Positions 42,764 to 51,827 of a stretch of DNA of 64,000 nt are shown piece by piece. Location: assembly GCF_001724715.1 (NCBI RefSeq), contig NZ_MEFG01000027.1, positions 64,914 to 128,913 of the forward strand, in the 5' to 3' direction. How positions within the stretch are numbered: the first letter of the stretch is position 1; each line of letters starts with the position of its first letter. A model generated the notes under the pieces. That model did not search any database. It was given only the letters and a program-made list of their open reading frames with translations, and was not told the origin of the DNA. Position numbers and translations under genes: made by a program. The stretch comes from Sphingomonas sp. SCN 67-18 (GTDB taxonomy: Bacteria > Pseudomonadota > Alphaproteobacteria > Sphingomonadales > Sphingomonadaceae).

Positions 42764-45279
42764 TATTTGAAGCTGAGCGTCGCGAACGCCGACCGGCCGG
42801 GCGCGATGGCGGCATAGTGCGACGTGTAGACCTGGTTGAAATAGATCTTGTTGGTCAGGTTCTGGACGTTGACCGACAGATCGATCTGATCGTTGACCTT
42901 GTAGCCGACCCGCGCATCGAACCGCCAGTAACCGGGCACGGTGCGGGCGATGGTCTTGGTCGCCGCATTGACCGTGACGACGCCGGCCGAGTCCTGCGTG
43001 GCGCTGCGGTTGTCCTGATAGCCGCCGAACACCCGGCTGGTGTAGAAGGCCCCGCCGCCGATGGAGAGCGCCGGCGTCACCTCATAATTGGTCCACAGGG
43101 TGAAGCTGTGCTTGGCGGTCTGCGGGAACTGGCGGCCGTTGTTGACCGACGGCACCAGCACGGTCTTGGCGAGTTGCCCGGTCACCGCCGCGGCGGTCAG
43201 CGCGGTAAAGCCGCCGTCGATGATCTCGGCATCCAGATAGGTATAGCCGCCAAAAACATTCCAGGCATCGGTGATGTTGCCGTTGAAACCCAGTTCAACG
43301 CCGCGGATCCGCCGTTCGCCGATGAAGGCGATGGTGTTGGCATCGCCAAGCGCGCGGGCGTTCTTGGTTTCGGTCTGGAACAGCGCCGCGTTCAGCGACA
43401 GGGCGTTGTCGAACAGATCGGCCTTGGCGCCGACTTCCCACGACTTGGTCTTTTCCACCTTCAGCGCGTCGACGATCGCCGCCGCCGCCACGGTGGTGCC
43501 GACGCTGTTCTGCTCCTGCCCTTCACCGATCAGGCTGTTCGGCGGGGTCGCGGCGGTGGCGTAGGACGCATAGAGGCTGGTGTTCGGCGTCGGCTTGAAC
43601 ACCACGCCCGCCTGCCAGTTGAAGATATCGTCCTTGCGGGTGATCTCGAACGTGCTGGTCGCCGTCGCCGCCTGGCCGGGCGTCACCGTCGTCTTGAAGC
43701 TGTCGAAACGCGCGCCGAGGTTGATGATCAGCTGCTCGCTGAGCGTGATGGAGTCGAACGCATAGACGGCGTAGGTGCGCGCGTCATTGCGGGTTTCCGT
43801 GATCGGCGCGCCCTTGACGATGGGGGTCACCGCGGCGCCCGCAGCATCGCTGGCATAGTTGACCCAAGGATCGTTGGGGTTCGGGTTGAACAGGTCCGCG
43901 CAATAATAGCGCGAGATGGTCAACGTGTTGCAGCGCGGGCTGACGCTCGATCCCGACGCGCTGACGAAAGTGCCGCGGCGCGCCTTCTCGACCGAATATT
44001 CAGCGCCCAGGGCAAAGCTGTGCTCCATGCCGCCGGTGTCGAATTTCCCGAACAGATCGGTCTGGTTGGTCAGGCTGTCCGTATAGCCATAGCGGGTGTT
44101 GCCGCGCCGCCAGACATAGCCGCCGCTCAATATGTCGCCCCGCGCGCCGGCCGCGCCGGTGGTCGGATCAACCGCGTTGGTGCCGAACACATTGCCGGTG
44201 CTGTCGTCGGGCAGCAGGAAGATATAGGCTTGGCTGTTGTGGTTGTAGCGCGCGGTGTTGCGCACGGTGATGCCGCTGTCGAATTCATGTTCGAACCGCA
44301 ACGTCAGCTGATCCGTCTTGCTGTCGCGGAAATCGCGGCTCTTCAAGCCATAGAAGGTGCTGCGCTTCACATGGCCGCTGCGCCCGCCGATGGTGGTAAT
44401 GTCGCCGATGGCGGGCTGCGAGTAAGTGACGCCCAGAGGCGCGTTGGCAAGCGTGTAGAGGAAGGGAATACCGCTGTCCGGCAGCTCGTCCGTATCGAGG
44501 TGGTAATAGGAAGCGGTCAGCCGGGTGGGCGTGCCGAGGCCGATGGTGACGGACGGCGCGATGCCCCAGCGCTTCTGGTAGATGGCGTCGCGCCCGGCCA
44601 CGTCCTGATCGTGATACATGCCGGTGATGCGCACGCCGACGATATCGCTCAGCTTGTAGTTCACGTCGCCGGTGACGCGCTTGTAATCATCGGTGCCGTA
44701 GCTGATCGCCCCGGCGACGAAATTCTCGTCGCGCGGCAGCTTGGAGATCACGTTCAGCGACCCGCCGGCGGAGCCGCGCCCGCCCAGGGTCGAGTCCGAC
44801 CCGCGCACGATCTGGATCTGCTCGACCGCGAAGATCTCGCGGGTCTGCGCCCCGATGTCGCGCACGCCGTCCAGATAGGTCGATCCCTGGCTGTCGAAAC
44901 CGCGAATGAAGGGGCGGTCGCCAATCGGGTTGCCGCCCTCGGCCGCGCCGAAGGTGATGCCCGGCACGGTGCGCAGCGCCTCGACCAGCGTGGCCGATCC
45001 GGTATCCTTGATCACCTGCTGCGGCACCACGACGACGGAACGCGGCGTGTCCAGCAGCGGCGCGGTGAATTTCGGCGATTCCTGAACCTCGCCCTTGTAA
45101 CCCGTCTCGTCGATGGCGGTGTCGGTGACGACGACGCCGCCCAGCCGCTGGCCGTCCGCCGATTGCGCGCTGCCATCGCTCGACTGGGCGAGCGCGGGCG
45201 CGCTGGCGACGAAGCCGACGCAGCCGAGCGCTAGGAACATCGGCGAGGACAAGGCGGTTTGGGTCGTGGAACGAGACAT
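42760..45279 (-). CDS. TonB-dependent catecholate siderophore receptor (Fiu/PiuA-like)
   Basis: 839 residues. Signal peptide (~1-31, APALAQ); plug with KFTAPLLDTPRSVVVVPQQV, VEALRTVPGITFGAAEGGNP, RPFIRGFDSQGSTYLDGVRD and QIQIVRGSDSTLGGRGSAGG; 22-strand barrel ending GRSAFATLSFKY with terminal aromatic. A TonB-box-like stretch is VVVTDTAIDE (~48). Imports ferric mono- or bis-catecholates in characterised relatives. First gene of an operon with Sel1 (4-base overlap), then tonB-piuC. A Fur-like box lies 62 bases upstream. Confidence 0.93.
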   Translation of the reverse strand: MSRSTTQTALSSPMFLALGCVGFVASAPALAQSSDGSAQSADGQRLGGVVVTDTAIDETGYKGEVQESPKFTAPLLDTPRSVVVVPQQVIKDTGSATLVEALRTVPGITFGAAEGGNPIGDRPFIRGFDSQGSTYLDGVRDIGAQTREIFAVEQIQIVRGSDSTLGGRGSAGGSLNVISKLPRDENFVAGAISYGTDDYKRVTGDVNYKLSDIVGVRITGMYHDQDVAGRDAIYQKRWGIAPSVTIGLGTPTRLTASYYHLDTDELPDSGIPFLYTLANAPLGVTYSQPAIGDITTIGGRSGHVKRSTFYGLKSRDFRDSKTDQLTLRFEHEFDSGITVRNTARYNHNSQAYIFLLPDDSTGNVFGTNAVDPTTGAAGARGDILSGGYVWRRGNTRYGYTDSLTNQTDLFGKFDTGGMEHSFALGAEYSVEKARRGTFVSASGSSVSPRCNTLTISRYYCADLFNPNPNDPWVNYASDAAGAAVTPIVKGAPITETRNDARTYAVYAFDSITLSEQLIINLGARFDSFKTTVTPGQAATATSTFEITRKDDIFNWQAGVVFKPTPNTSLYASYATAATPPNSLIGEGQEQNSVGTTVAAAAIVDALKVEKTKSWEVGAKADLFDNALSLNAALFQTETKNARALGDANTIAFIGERRIRGVELGFNGNITDAWNVFGGYTYLDAEIIDGGFTALTAAAVTGQLAKTVLVPSVNNGRQFPQTAKHSFTLWTNYEVTPALSIGGGAFYTSRVFGGYQDNRSATQDSAGVVTVNAATKTIARTVPGYWRFDARVGYKVNDQIDLSVNVQNLTNKIYFNQVYTSHYAAIAPGRSAFATLSFKY

Positions 45280-45340
45280 GAATTCCCCCGGAGCAAGAAG
45301 CGGCCGGCGCGCGCCGGTCTGGATAGAGGGCGCTCGCTAT

Positions 45341-45355
45341 TGCTAATCATTCGCA
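45341..45355 (-). promoter_or_regulatory. Fur-like box upstream of siderophore receptor
   Basis: Reverse strand TGCGAAT-G-ATTAGCA, a 7-1-7 inverted repeat with one mismatch, of the form reported for alphaproteobacterial Fur sites (AAT-N-ATT core). It lies 62 bases before the receptor ATG. Confidence 0.65.
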
Positions 45356-45405
45356 GAGTCAATCGCAGTTCAGCAACAAAATGCACAAAGCGGACATAAA
45401 ATGCG

Positions 45406-46641
45406 TCAGCCGGGCAACATCTCCCCGGCGTCGCGGGCCGCGCGCAGGCTGATGATCGCGGCGCCCGCCAGAATGGCGGCGGCGATCAGAAATGCCGTGC
45501 CGGGGTACGGAAAGGCCGGGTTCTGGCCGACCGACATGGAATAGACCGCGCCGAAGAACAGCGGCGATATCACCCCTGCGATGCTGCCGACGCTCATATT
45601 GGCGCCCTGCAGCTGACCCTGTTCGGATTCGGAGACGCGGCGCGTCATCAGCGACTGGATGGTGGGCATGGCCAGCCCCCACAGCGCATTGGGCAGCATC
45701 GCCAGGGTGAACAGCCAGCCGGTCGGCGCCAGCCCCATGCAGGCGATGCCGACGGCCCCGGCCGCCAGCCCCAGGATCATCGTCCGCCTGTCGCCCAGCC
45801 TTTTCACCACCGGGCCGACCAGCACGCCCTGCACGATCATGTCCAGCGCGCCGACCAGCGCCAGCAGGGTGCCGACCTGGAAGGCGCTCCAGCCGAAACG
45901 ATGGCCGGCGTAGAGCACGAACACCGCCGCGAAGAGGTGGTGGGCGAAATAGAGCAGGAAATTGACCACCGACAGGCGGGTGAGGTCGCGGTGCGAACGG
46001 AGCAGCATCAGCGCGCCGAACGGATTGGCCCGCCGCCAGGAAAAGGCCATGCGCTTTTCCCCGGCCAGCGATTCCGGCAGCACGAACAGGCCGTAGAGCA
46101 GCGCGACGCCGCTCAGCGCCGCCGCCGCCCAGAAGGGCGCGCGCGGGGAGATTTCCCCTAATATGCCGCCCAGCAGCGGCCCGGCGACAAAGCCGGCGCT
46201 GAACGCCGCGCCGATCAGGCCATAGCCGCGCGCCCGCGCGTCCGGCGCGGTGATGTCCGCCATATAGGCATAGACGGTGGTGAAACTGGCCGATGTCACG
46301 CCCGCCAATATGCGCCCCGCCGCCAGCCACCACAGGTCGGGGGCCAGCGCCATCAGCACATAATCCGCGCTCAGGCCCAGCGTGGACAGCAGGATCACCG
46401 GCCTTCGCCCATAACGGTCCGACAGCGACCCGATGACCGGCGAACAGAGGAACTGCATCAGCGCCCACAGCGCGACGAACAGGCCGTTGATCACCCCGGC
46501 GCGCGCGGTGGAGCCGGTGAACTGTTCGATCAGCGGCGGCAGGACGGGGATGACGATGCCCATCGCCATCACGTCCAGCAAAGCCGTGACGAGGATGAAG
46601 GCAATGGCCGCGCGGCGGGCGGAGGCGGGAAACAAACGCAT
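45406..46641 (-). CDS. MFS transporter, TCR/Tet family
   Basis: 411 residues from ATG 46641 (MRLFPASARRAAIAFILVTA); upstream in-frame start at 46713 has no transporter character. Twelve hydrophobic segments. Motifs LLDVMAMGIVIPVLPPLI (TM1), GSLSDRYGRRPVILLSTLGL (loop 2-3), and GRILAGVTSASFTTVYAYMA (TM5 motif C region with AGPLLGG later) are those of TetA(A/B/C)-like drug:H+ antiporters. Actual substrate unknown; no TetR-type repressor adjacent, so resistance is not implied. Confidence 0.9.
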   Translation of the reverse strand: MRLFPASARRAAIAFILVTALLDVMAMGIVIPVLPPLIEQFTGSTARAGVINGLFVALWALMQFLCSPVIGSLSDRYGRRPVILLSTLGLSADYVLMALAPDLWWLAAGRILAGVTSASFTTVYAYMADITAPDARARGYGLIGAAFSAGFVAGPLLGGILGEISPRAPFWAAAALSGVALLYGLFVLPESLAGEKRMAFSWRRANPFGALMLLRSHRDLTRLSVVNFLLYFAHHLFAAVFVLYAGHRFGWSAFQVGTLLALVGALDMIVQGVLVGPVVKRLGDRRTMILGLAAGAVGIACMGLAPTGWLFTLAMLPNALWGLAMPTIQSLMTRRVSESEQGQLQGANMSVGSIAGVISPLFFGAVYSMSVGQNPAFPYPGTAFLIAAAILAGAAIISLRAARDAGEMLPG

Positions 46642-46734
46642 CCGGCGCGCTATAGCGCGGCCGCTCCGTGATGCTAGGCAGCACGGGCCGGGGGCGCTAT
46701 CAGGCGCGCTCACTCCGCCATCGAAAGCAAAACC

Positions 46735-46995
46735 ATGTCCGATACTCCGCCCGACCGCCTGTCAAACGATCCGGCCAGCCCCTTTTACGACGAGGCCGCC
46801 CTGGCCCGCGGCATCGGCATCACCTTCAAGGAGAAGGAGCGCACGGACGTGGAGGAATATTGCGTCAGCGAAGGGTGGATCCGCGTCGCGCTGGGCAAGA
46901 AGATGGATCGGCGCGGACGGCCGCTGACCCTGAAGCTTTCCGGCCCGGTCGTCCCGCGCTTCGAGCGGCCGGCCGCCGAGACCGGCGAAGAATAA
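46735..46995 (+). CDS. DUF3297 family protein
   Basis: 86 residues: MSDTPPDRLSNDPASPFYDE, then GIGITFKEKERTDVEEYCVS and EGWIRVALGKKMDRRGRPLT match DUF3297, a small conserved proteobacterial protein of unknown function (often called glutathione peroxidase-associated in annotations without proof). No signal or membrane span. Divergent from the MFS gene. Confidence 0.88.
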   Translation: MSDTPPDRLSNDPASPFYDEAALARGIGITFKEKERTDVEEYCVSEGWIRVALGKKMDRRGRPLTLKLSGPVVPRFERPAAETGEE

Positions 46996-47195
46996 AGGCC
47001 ACAAGACCTCAACAGCCATAGAGATGATGCACGGACCGGCCCGGACGAGGGCGGGTTCGCGCATCATCTTCATCGCGCCCATGGCGCGGGCATAGTATCT
47101 TAGCCCTGGCCTCCCGCTCCTTATCAAGCACAGTTGGCGATTGTGGATTGATGACGAAATGAATTCGTTCATTTTTCCATGAAAATATTCTTTCG

Positions 47196-47219
47196 ATTGT
47201 CATATTAACATATGATAAT
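47196..47219. promoter_or_regulatory. 24-base inverted repeat in AT-rich region upstream of Crp/Fnr gene
   Basis: ATTGTCATAT-TAAC-ATATGATAAT pairs in nine of ten positions. It sits in the most AT-rich stretch of this part of the window, about 120 bases before the GTG at 47340. The symmetric layout suits a Crp/Fnr-family dimer, hence possible autoregulation (inference). Confidence 0.5.
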
Positions 47220-47339
47220 TTGAATAGATCGCGCCGGTCAGCACGCATCCGACAACAGGATATGGAAGGTCTATTTCCATATCCTCTTTCACAATGCCCG
47301 GAACTTTGGCACATCCGGGTGAAACGTGAGAGGTTCCCG

Positions 47340-48080
47340 GTGGCGCAAAGCTGTTTCGTCGAAAAGCTCGAACATTATCTTCCGCTCACCGATTATGAGA
47401 AGGAATCGCTCGCGGTTCTTGAAGACAACCCCGCCGATATTCCGGCAGGGCAGGCGATATTCGAGGAAGGGCACCCCTGCGGCGCGCTGTTCGTGCTGCG
47501 CCAGGGCCGGGTGTTCAGCGCATCCATGGTGCAGGGCGGCGAACGCCAGATCCTCAAGCTCTATTATCCGGGCGATATCGTCGGCACCGCCAACGTCACC
47601 TTCGTCGACGCCACGGCCAGCGCGGTCGCGGCCATCGATTCGGTGGTCTGCCGCTTTCCCCGCTCCGCGCTGAAGCAGATTTTCATCACCCATCCACGTC
47701 TGGCCGCCTTGTTCTACGCCATCGGCATGCTGGAGAATGTCGCGCTGGCCGACCGGCTGAAATCGATCGGCAGGACGGACGGCAAGGCGCGGATCGCCGC
47801 CCTGCTGCTCGACATCTTCGCGCGGGCGCGGATCACGGACCGGGCGATGGGCAACAGCATGGAGCTGAAGCTGACCCAGACCGACATCGGCGACGCGGTG
47901 GGGCTGACCCAGATCCACGTCAACCGGCTGCTGCGCGAGATGACCGAGCAAGGCTTCATCGCGCGCGACGGCCGCATCGTCACCCTGCTCGACGAACAGG
48001 GGATGGCCGCCCATTGCGATTTCATCAACCGCCATGCGCGGATCGATACCAGCTGGTTTCCCGAACCGGCGCAACGCTGA
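47340..48080 (+). CDS. Crp/Fnr-family transcriptional regulator
   Basis: 246 residues from a GTG at 47340 with AGAGG six bases upstream; a TTG at 47220 would add 40 residues lacking homology. Cyclic-nucleotide-binding fold (~20-140: GQAIFEEGHPCGALFVLRQG, RVFSASMVQGGERQILKLYY, PGDIVG) and C-terminal HTH_Crp (~165-225: TQTDIGDAVGLTQIHVNRLL). No N-terminal Cys cluster of the Fnr type, and the effector is unknown. The nucleotide pocket lacks the standard RAA(S/T) so cAMP binding is doubtful. Confidence 0.85.
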   Translation: MAQSCFVEKLEHYLPLTDYEKESLAVLEDNPADIPAGQAIFEEGHPCGALFVLRQGRVFSASMVQGGERQILKLYYPGDIVGTANVTFVDATASAVAAIDSVVCRFPRSALKQIFITHPRLAALFYAIGMLENVALADRLKSIGRTDGKARIAALLLDIFARARITDRAMGNSMELKLTQTDIGDAVGLTQIHVNRLLREMTEQGFIARDGRIVTLLDEQGMAAHCDFINRHARIDTSWFPEPAQR

Positions 48081-49170
48081 CCGGCCGACCGTCCCGGCCC
48101 GTTTCCGTCAACCGGCCATGCCGTAGCGTCAGCCCGGAAAACCGCGCTTTTCCGCCGGATTTTGTTGATTTGCCCGCCTGCGCGGCCGATAAGAACCGGC
48201 ACGATCGGACAGGAAGTGGAGACAGGCGATGGCGTTGCTGGACCCCGATGCGCTCGGCTTCGACCCGGCACGGCTGGCGCGGATCGACGCGCTGCTGGCC
48301 GATCGCTACATCGCCCCCGGCCGCCTGCGCGGCGCGCAGCTGCTGATCAGCCGGGACGGGCAGGTCGCGCACCGGGCGTCGCTCGGCACGATGCGCGAGG
48401 ACGGCCGACCGATGGCCGATGACACGCTGTTCCGCATCGCATCGATGACCAAGCCGGTCACCTCCGTCGCCTTCATGATGCTGGTCGAGGAAGGGCTGGT
48501 CGCGCTTGACGATCCCGTCCACCGGCTGGTGCCGGAACTGAAGGATGTCGGCGTCTATAATGGCGGCGGCGGCGATGCCCCCTTCCTGACGCGCGCCACG
48601 GACGCGCCGATGCGGATGATCGATCTGCTGCGCCACACGTCCGGGCTGACCTATGGTTTCCAGAACCGCAGCAACATCGACGCCGCCTACCGCGCGGCCG
48701 GGATAGAGGAATGGCGCGGCGGGCACGATCTGGACAGCTTCGCCGCCGTGCTGGGCCGGTTGCCGCTGGAATTCTCGCCCGGCGCGGCGTGGAACTATTC
48801 TGTCTCCACCGACATATTGGGGCTGGTCGTCGAGCGCGTGTCGGGGCTGAAGCTGGACGCCTTCTTCCAGAGCCGGGTCTTCGATCCGCTGGGCATGGCG
48901 GACAGTTTCTTCCAGGTGCCCGACGACAAGGCGCACCGGCTGGCCGATTGCTATGCCATGCACCCGAAAAAGGGGATGGTGCTGTTCGACAGCGGCGAGA
49001 AGAGCCTGTGGCGCACCCCGGCGAAACTGCTGTCGGGCGGCGGCGGGCTGGTGTCCTCCACCGCCGATTATCACCGCTTCTGCCGGATGCTGCTGAACGG
49101 CGGCGTGCTGGACGGGGCAAGGCTGCTCTCGCCCAAGACGGTGCAGCTGATGACGATCAACCATCTGCCG

Positions 49171-49291
49171 GGCGGCGGCGACCTGTCCTCGCTGTCGAAA
49201 TCTCTGTTCAGCGAGGCCGCCAATGCCGGCGCCGGCTTCGGGCTGGGCTTCGCCGTCAATATCGACGTGTCGCCGTCAATATCGACGTGGC
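49171..49291 (+). repeat. Donor copy of a 101-base patch shared with the next gene
   Basis: The sequence from GGCGGCGGCGACCTGTCCTC to ATCGACGTGGC is identical, once the 20-base tandem duplication is collapsed, to 49691-49791. Here it fits its host: the encoded [20 protein letters not shown] then [12 protein letters not shown] is normal for class C-like esterases. Confidence 0.9.
49250..49289 (+). repeat. 20-base perfect tandem duplication
   Basis: TCGCCGTCAATATCGACGTG at 49250-49269 is repeated directly at 49270-49289, shifting the esterase reading frame by 20 bases. The duplication ends within 2 bases of where the shared patch ends. Confidence 0.95.
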
Positions 49292-49486
49292 GCGCACCAT
49301 GCTGCCCGGCTCCGTCGGCGAATATTATTGGGGCGGCATGTTCTCCACCGCCTTCTTCATCGACCCGGTGGAGCGCATCATCATGCTGTTCATGACCCAA
49401 TTGGCGCCGTCCAGCACCTGGCCGGTGCGCCGCGAACTCAAGACCATGATCTATGCCGCGCTGACGCGGCAGGCAGGAGAGAGACG

Positions 49487-50657
49487 ATGAGCGATCTCGA
49501 CACGTTCCGGGCGGAAACCCGCGCCTGGCTGGCGGAGAATTGCCCGGCCGCGATGCGCGAGCCGGTGCGCAGCGAAAAGGACATGAACTGGGGCGGCCGC
49601 AACCCCGATTTCGCCTCGCCCGACCAGAAATTGTGGATGGACCGCATGGCGGCGCGCGGCTGGACCGTGCCGGACTGGCCGGTGGAATATGGCGGCGGCG
49701 ACCTGTCCTCGCTGTCGAAATCTCTGTTCAGCGAGGCCGCCAATGCCGGCGCCGGCTTCGGGCTGGGCTTCGCCGTCAATATCGACGTGGCTCAAATATG
49801 GCACCGAGGCGCAGAAGATCCGCTTCCTGAACGAGATCGCGCGCGGCGAGATCCGCTGGTGCCAGGGCTATTCCGAACCCAATGCCGGGTCCGACCTCGC
49901 CAGCCTCGCCACCCGGGCGGAAGACAAGGGCGATCATTTCCTCGTTAACGGGCAGAAGGTGTGGACCAGCTATGCCGACAAGGCGGACTGGATCTTCTGC
50001 CTGGTCCGCACCGACCCCGCCGACAAGCACAAGGGCATCAGCTTCCTGCTGTTCGACATGGCCTCGCCCGGCGTGTCGACCAAGCCGATCCTGCTCATTT
50101 CCGGCTACAGCCCGTTCTGCGAGACGTTCTTCGACAATGTGCAGGTGCCAAGGGACCAGCTGGTCGGCGAACTGAACCGCGGCTGGGATGTGGCCAAATA
50201 TCTGCTGGGCCATGAAAGGGAAATGATCAGCGGCATGGGCCTGGCCGCCAAAACCCAAAAATCGCTCGCGGAGACGGCGCTGGAAACCGTGGGGCGCGAC
50301 GCCGACGGGCGGCTGGCCGATCCGCTGCTGCGCGGGCAGCTGGCGCTGTACGAGGTGCGCGCGCTGGCGTTCCAGGCGATGTCGGAGCGTTTCCTCGACG
50401 AGCTGAAGGCCGGGCGCGCGCACCCCGCCCAACCTTCCATGATGAAATATTACGGCACCGAGCTGAACAAGAGCCGCCACGAGCTGGCGATGGCGGCGGG
50501 CGGCGCGGATGCGCTGGAATGGGAGAGCAGCGCCTCCGGCGGCGGGGCAAGGGCGCGCAGCTGGCTGCGCACCAAGGCCAATTCGATCGAGGGCGGGACC
50601 AGCGAGGTCCAGCTGAACATCATCGCCAAGCGCATCCTCGAACTGCCCGGAGCCTGA
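49487..50657 (+). pseudogene. Acyl-CoA dehydrogenase, frameshifted by an invading esterase segment
   Basis: Intact ends of an acyl-CoA dehydrogenase of about 390 residues: N-terminus [20 protein letters not shown] to [13 protein letters not shown] in one frame, and [40 protein letters not shown] (FAD/substrate loop) and RSWLRTKANSIEGGTSEVQL in another. Between them the expected ~30-35 residues of the helical domain are replaced by the 101-base patch copied from the preceding gene, which leaves the wrong frame. Start overlaps the upstream stop (ATGA). As written the enzyme cannot be made in one piece. Confidence 0.82.
49691..49791 (+). repeat. Recipient copy of the 101-base patch
   Basis: Identical over 101 bases to the segment in the upstream esterase gene, but foreign to the acyl-CoA dehydrogenase it interrupts. 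The left edge lies in GGCGGCGGCG, a short run both genes would naturally contain (GGG codons); the right edge is followed directly by CTCAAATATGG, where dehydrogenase sequence resumes. Confidence 0.9.
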
Positions 50658-50658
50658 C

Positions 50659-51795
50659 ATGCCCCTGTTCCTGAACGACGAACAAGCCATGCTGCAGGAC
50701 AGCGCCCGCGCCTTCATCGGCGAGAGCGCGCCGGTCAGGCATATGCGGGCGCTGCGCGACGCGGGCGACGCCACCGGCTTTTCCCCCGCATTGTGGAAAC
50801 AGTTCGCTGAAATGGGCTTCACCGCGATCCTGATCGGCGAGGCGGATGGCGGAATGGGGCTCGGCCATGTCGAGGCCGGCATCGTGCTGGAGGAAATCGG
50901 CCGCAACCTCACCCCCTCCCCCTTCCTCTCCACCGCGGTGGGCGCGGTGACGGCGCTGAACGGCGGATCACAGGCGCAGCGCGACCTGTGGTTCCCGCGC
51001 ATCGCGGCGGGCGACGCGGTCGCCGCGCTGGCGATCGACGAGGGCGCAAAGCACCGCCCGGCGCAAACCGCGCTGGCGGCCGAACGGTCCGGCAACGGCT
51101 TCAGGCTGACCGGCGCGAAGACGTTCGTCGCCCATGGCCATGTCGCCGACCTGATCGTCGTCGCCGCGCGCACCGCGGGCAAGCCGGGCGAGGAAGCGGG
51201 CATCACACTGTTCGCGGTGGAAAAGGGCGCGCGCGGGCTGACCGCCACGCCGGAGCGCCTGGCCGACGCCAGCCTGGCCGCGCACATGGCGTTCGACGGC
51301 GTCGAGGTGGATGCGGATGCGGTGATCGGCGAAGTCGACGGCGGCTGGTCCGGCCTGACGGCGCTGCTGTCGGCCGGGCGCTCCGGCGCGGCGTCGGAGC
51401 TTCTCGGCGTCGGCGCGGGCGCGATGGCGATGACCGTCGGCTATCTGAAGGAGCGCAAGCAGTTCGGCCAGCCGATCGGCGGATTTCAGGCGCTGCAGCA
51501 CCGCGCCGCGCATCTTTATTCGGAGCTGGAGGTAGCGCGCGCGGCGGTGCTGAAGGCGCAGCAGCTGCTCGATGCCGGATCGGACGGGGCCACGCGCGCG
51601 GCGATGGTCGCCAAGGCGATGACCGGGCTTGCCACCACCCTGTCCGTCCAGGAAGGCGTGCAGATGCATGGCGGCATCGGCATGACCGACGAATATGACA
51701 TCGGCTTCTACATGAAGCGCGGGCGCGTGCTGGCCGAGCTGTTCGGGGACACCAATTTCCAGGCGGATGCGATCGCCCGACTGGCGGGCTATTGA
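50659..51795 (+). CDS. Acyl-CoA dehydrogenase family protein
   Basis: 378 residues, intact. N-terminal helical domain (MPLFLNDEQAMLQDSARAFI), middle strand domain (ALAIDEGAKHRPAQTALAAE) and C-terminal FAD-binding helices (ERKQFGQPIGGFQALQHRAA, QEGVQMHGGIGMTDEYDIGF). Lies one base after the preceding dehydrogenase gene. The pair may form a heteromeric dehydrogenase as in steroid side-chain or other acyl-CoA pathways (family knowledge plus adjacency). Confidence 0.92.
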   Translation: MPLFLNDEQAMLQDSARAFIGESAPVRHMRALRDAGDATGFSPALWKQFAEMGFTAILIGEADGGMGLGHVEAGIVLEEIGRNLTPSPFLSTAVGAVTALNGGSQAQRDLWFPRIAAGDAVAALAIDEGAKHRPAQTALAAERSGNGFRLTGAKTFVAHGHVADLIVVAARTAGKPGEEAGITLFAVEKGARGLTATPERLADASLAAHMAFDGVEVDADAVIGEVDGGWSGLTALLSAGRSGAASELLGVGAGAMAMTVGYLKERKQFGQPIGGFQALQHRAAHLYSELEVARAAVLKAQQLLDAGSDGATRAAMVAKAMTGLATTLSVQEGVQMHGGIGMTDEYDIGFYMKRGRVLAELFGDTNFQADAIARLAGY

Positions 51796-51827
51796 CGGCG
51801 GCGGCCGGACCCGCTTGAGGACAAGCC

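Larger units (their letters stand above)
48229..49490 (+). pseudogene. Class C beta-lactamase-fold serine hydrolase, broken by a 20-base tandem duplication
   Basis: About 390 residues in the intact form. Ser-x-x-Lys is present in RIASMTKPVTSVAF (~75-85), Tyr in [13 protein letters not shown] (~195), and the EstB/class C-like C-terminus in [20 protein letters not shown]. The frame starting at 48229 becomes nonsense after 49269 because TCGCCGTCAATATCGACGTG occurs twice in tandem (49250-49289); removing one copy restores a continuous frame to the TGA at 49490. As written the product lacks its last ~70 residues, including the WGG motif. Probably an esterase in lipid or polyester metabolism; may be a real mutation or an assembly error. 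Confidence 0.8.

Noticed and set aside
42817-45234. An 805-codon forward frame opposite the siderophore receptor
   Set aside because: Antisense shadow of a verified receptor gene; composition is Arg/Val/Asp/Gly-rich with no recognisable domain or ribosome site.
45406-46641. Calling the MFS exporter a tetracycline resistance gene
   Set aside because: Family membership (TCR/Tet) is clear, but no divergent TetR-type repressor is present and such transporters are common without tetracycline resistance.
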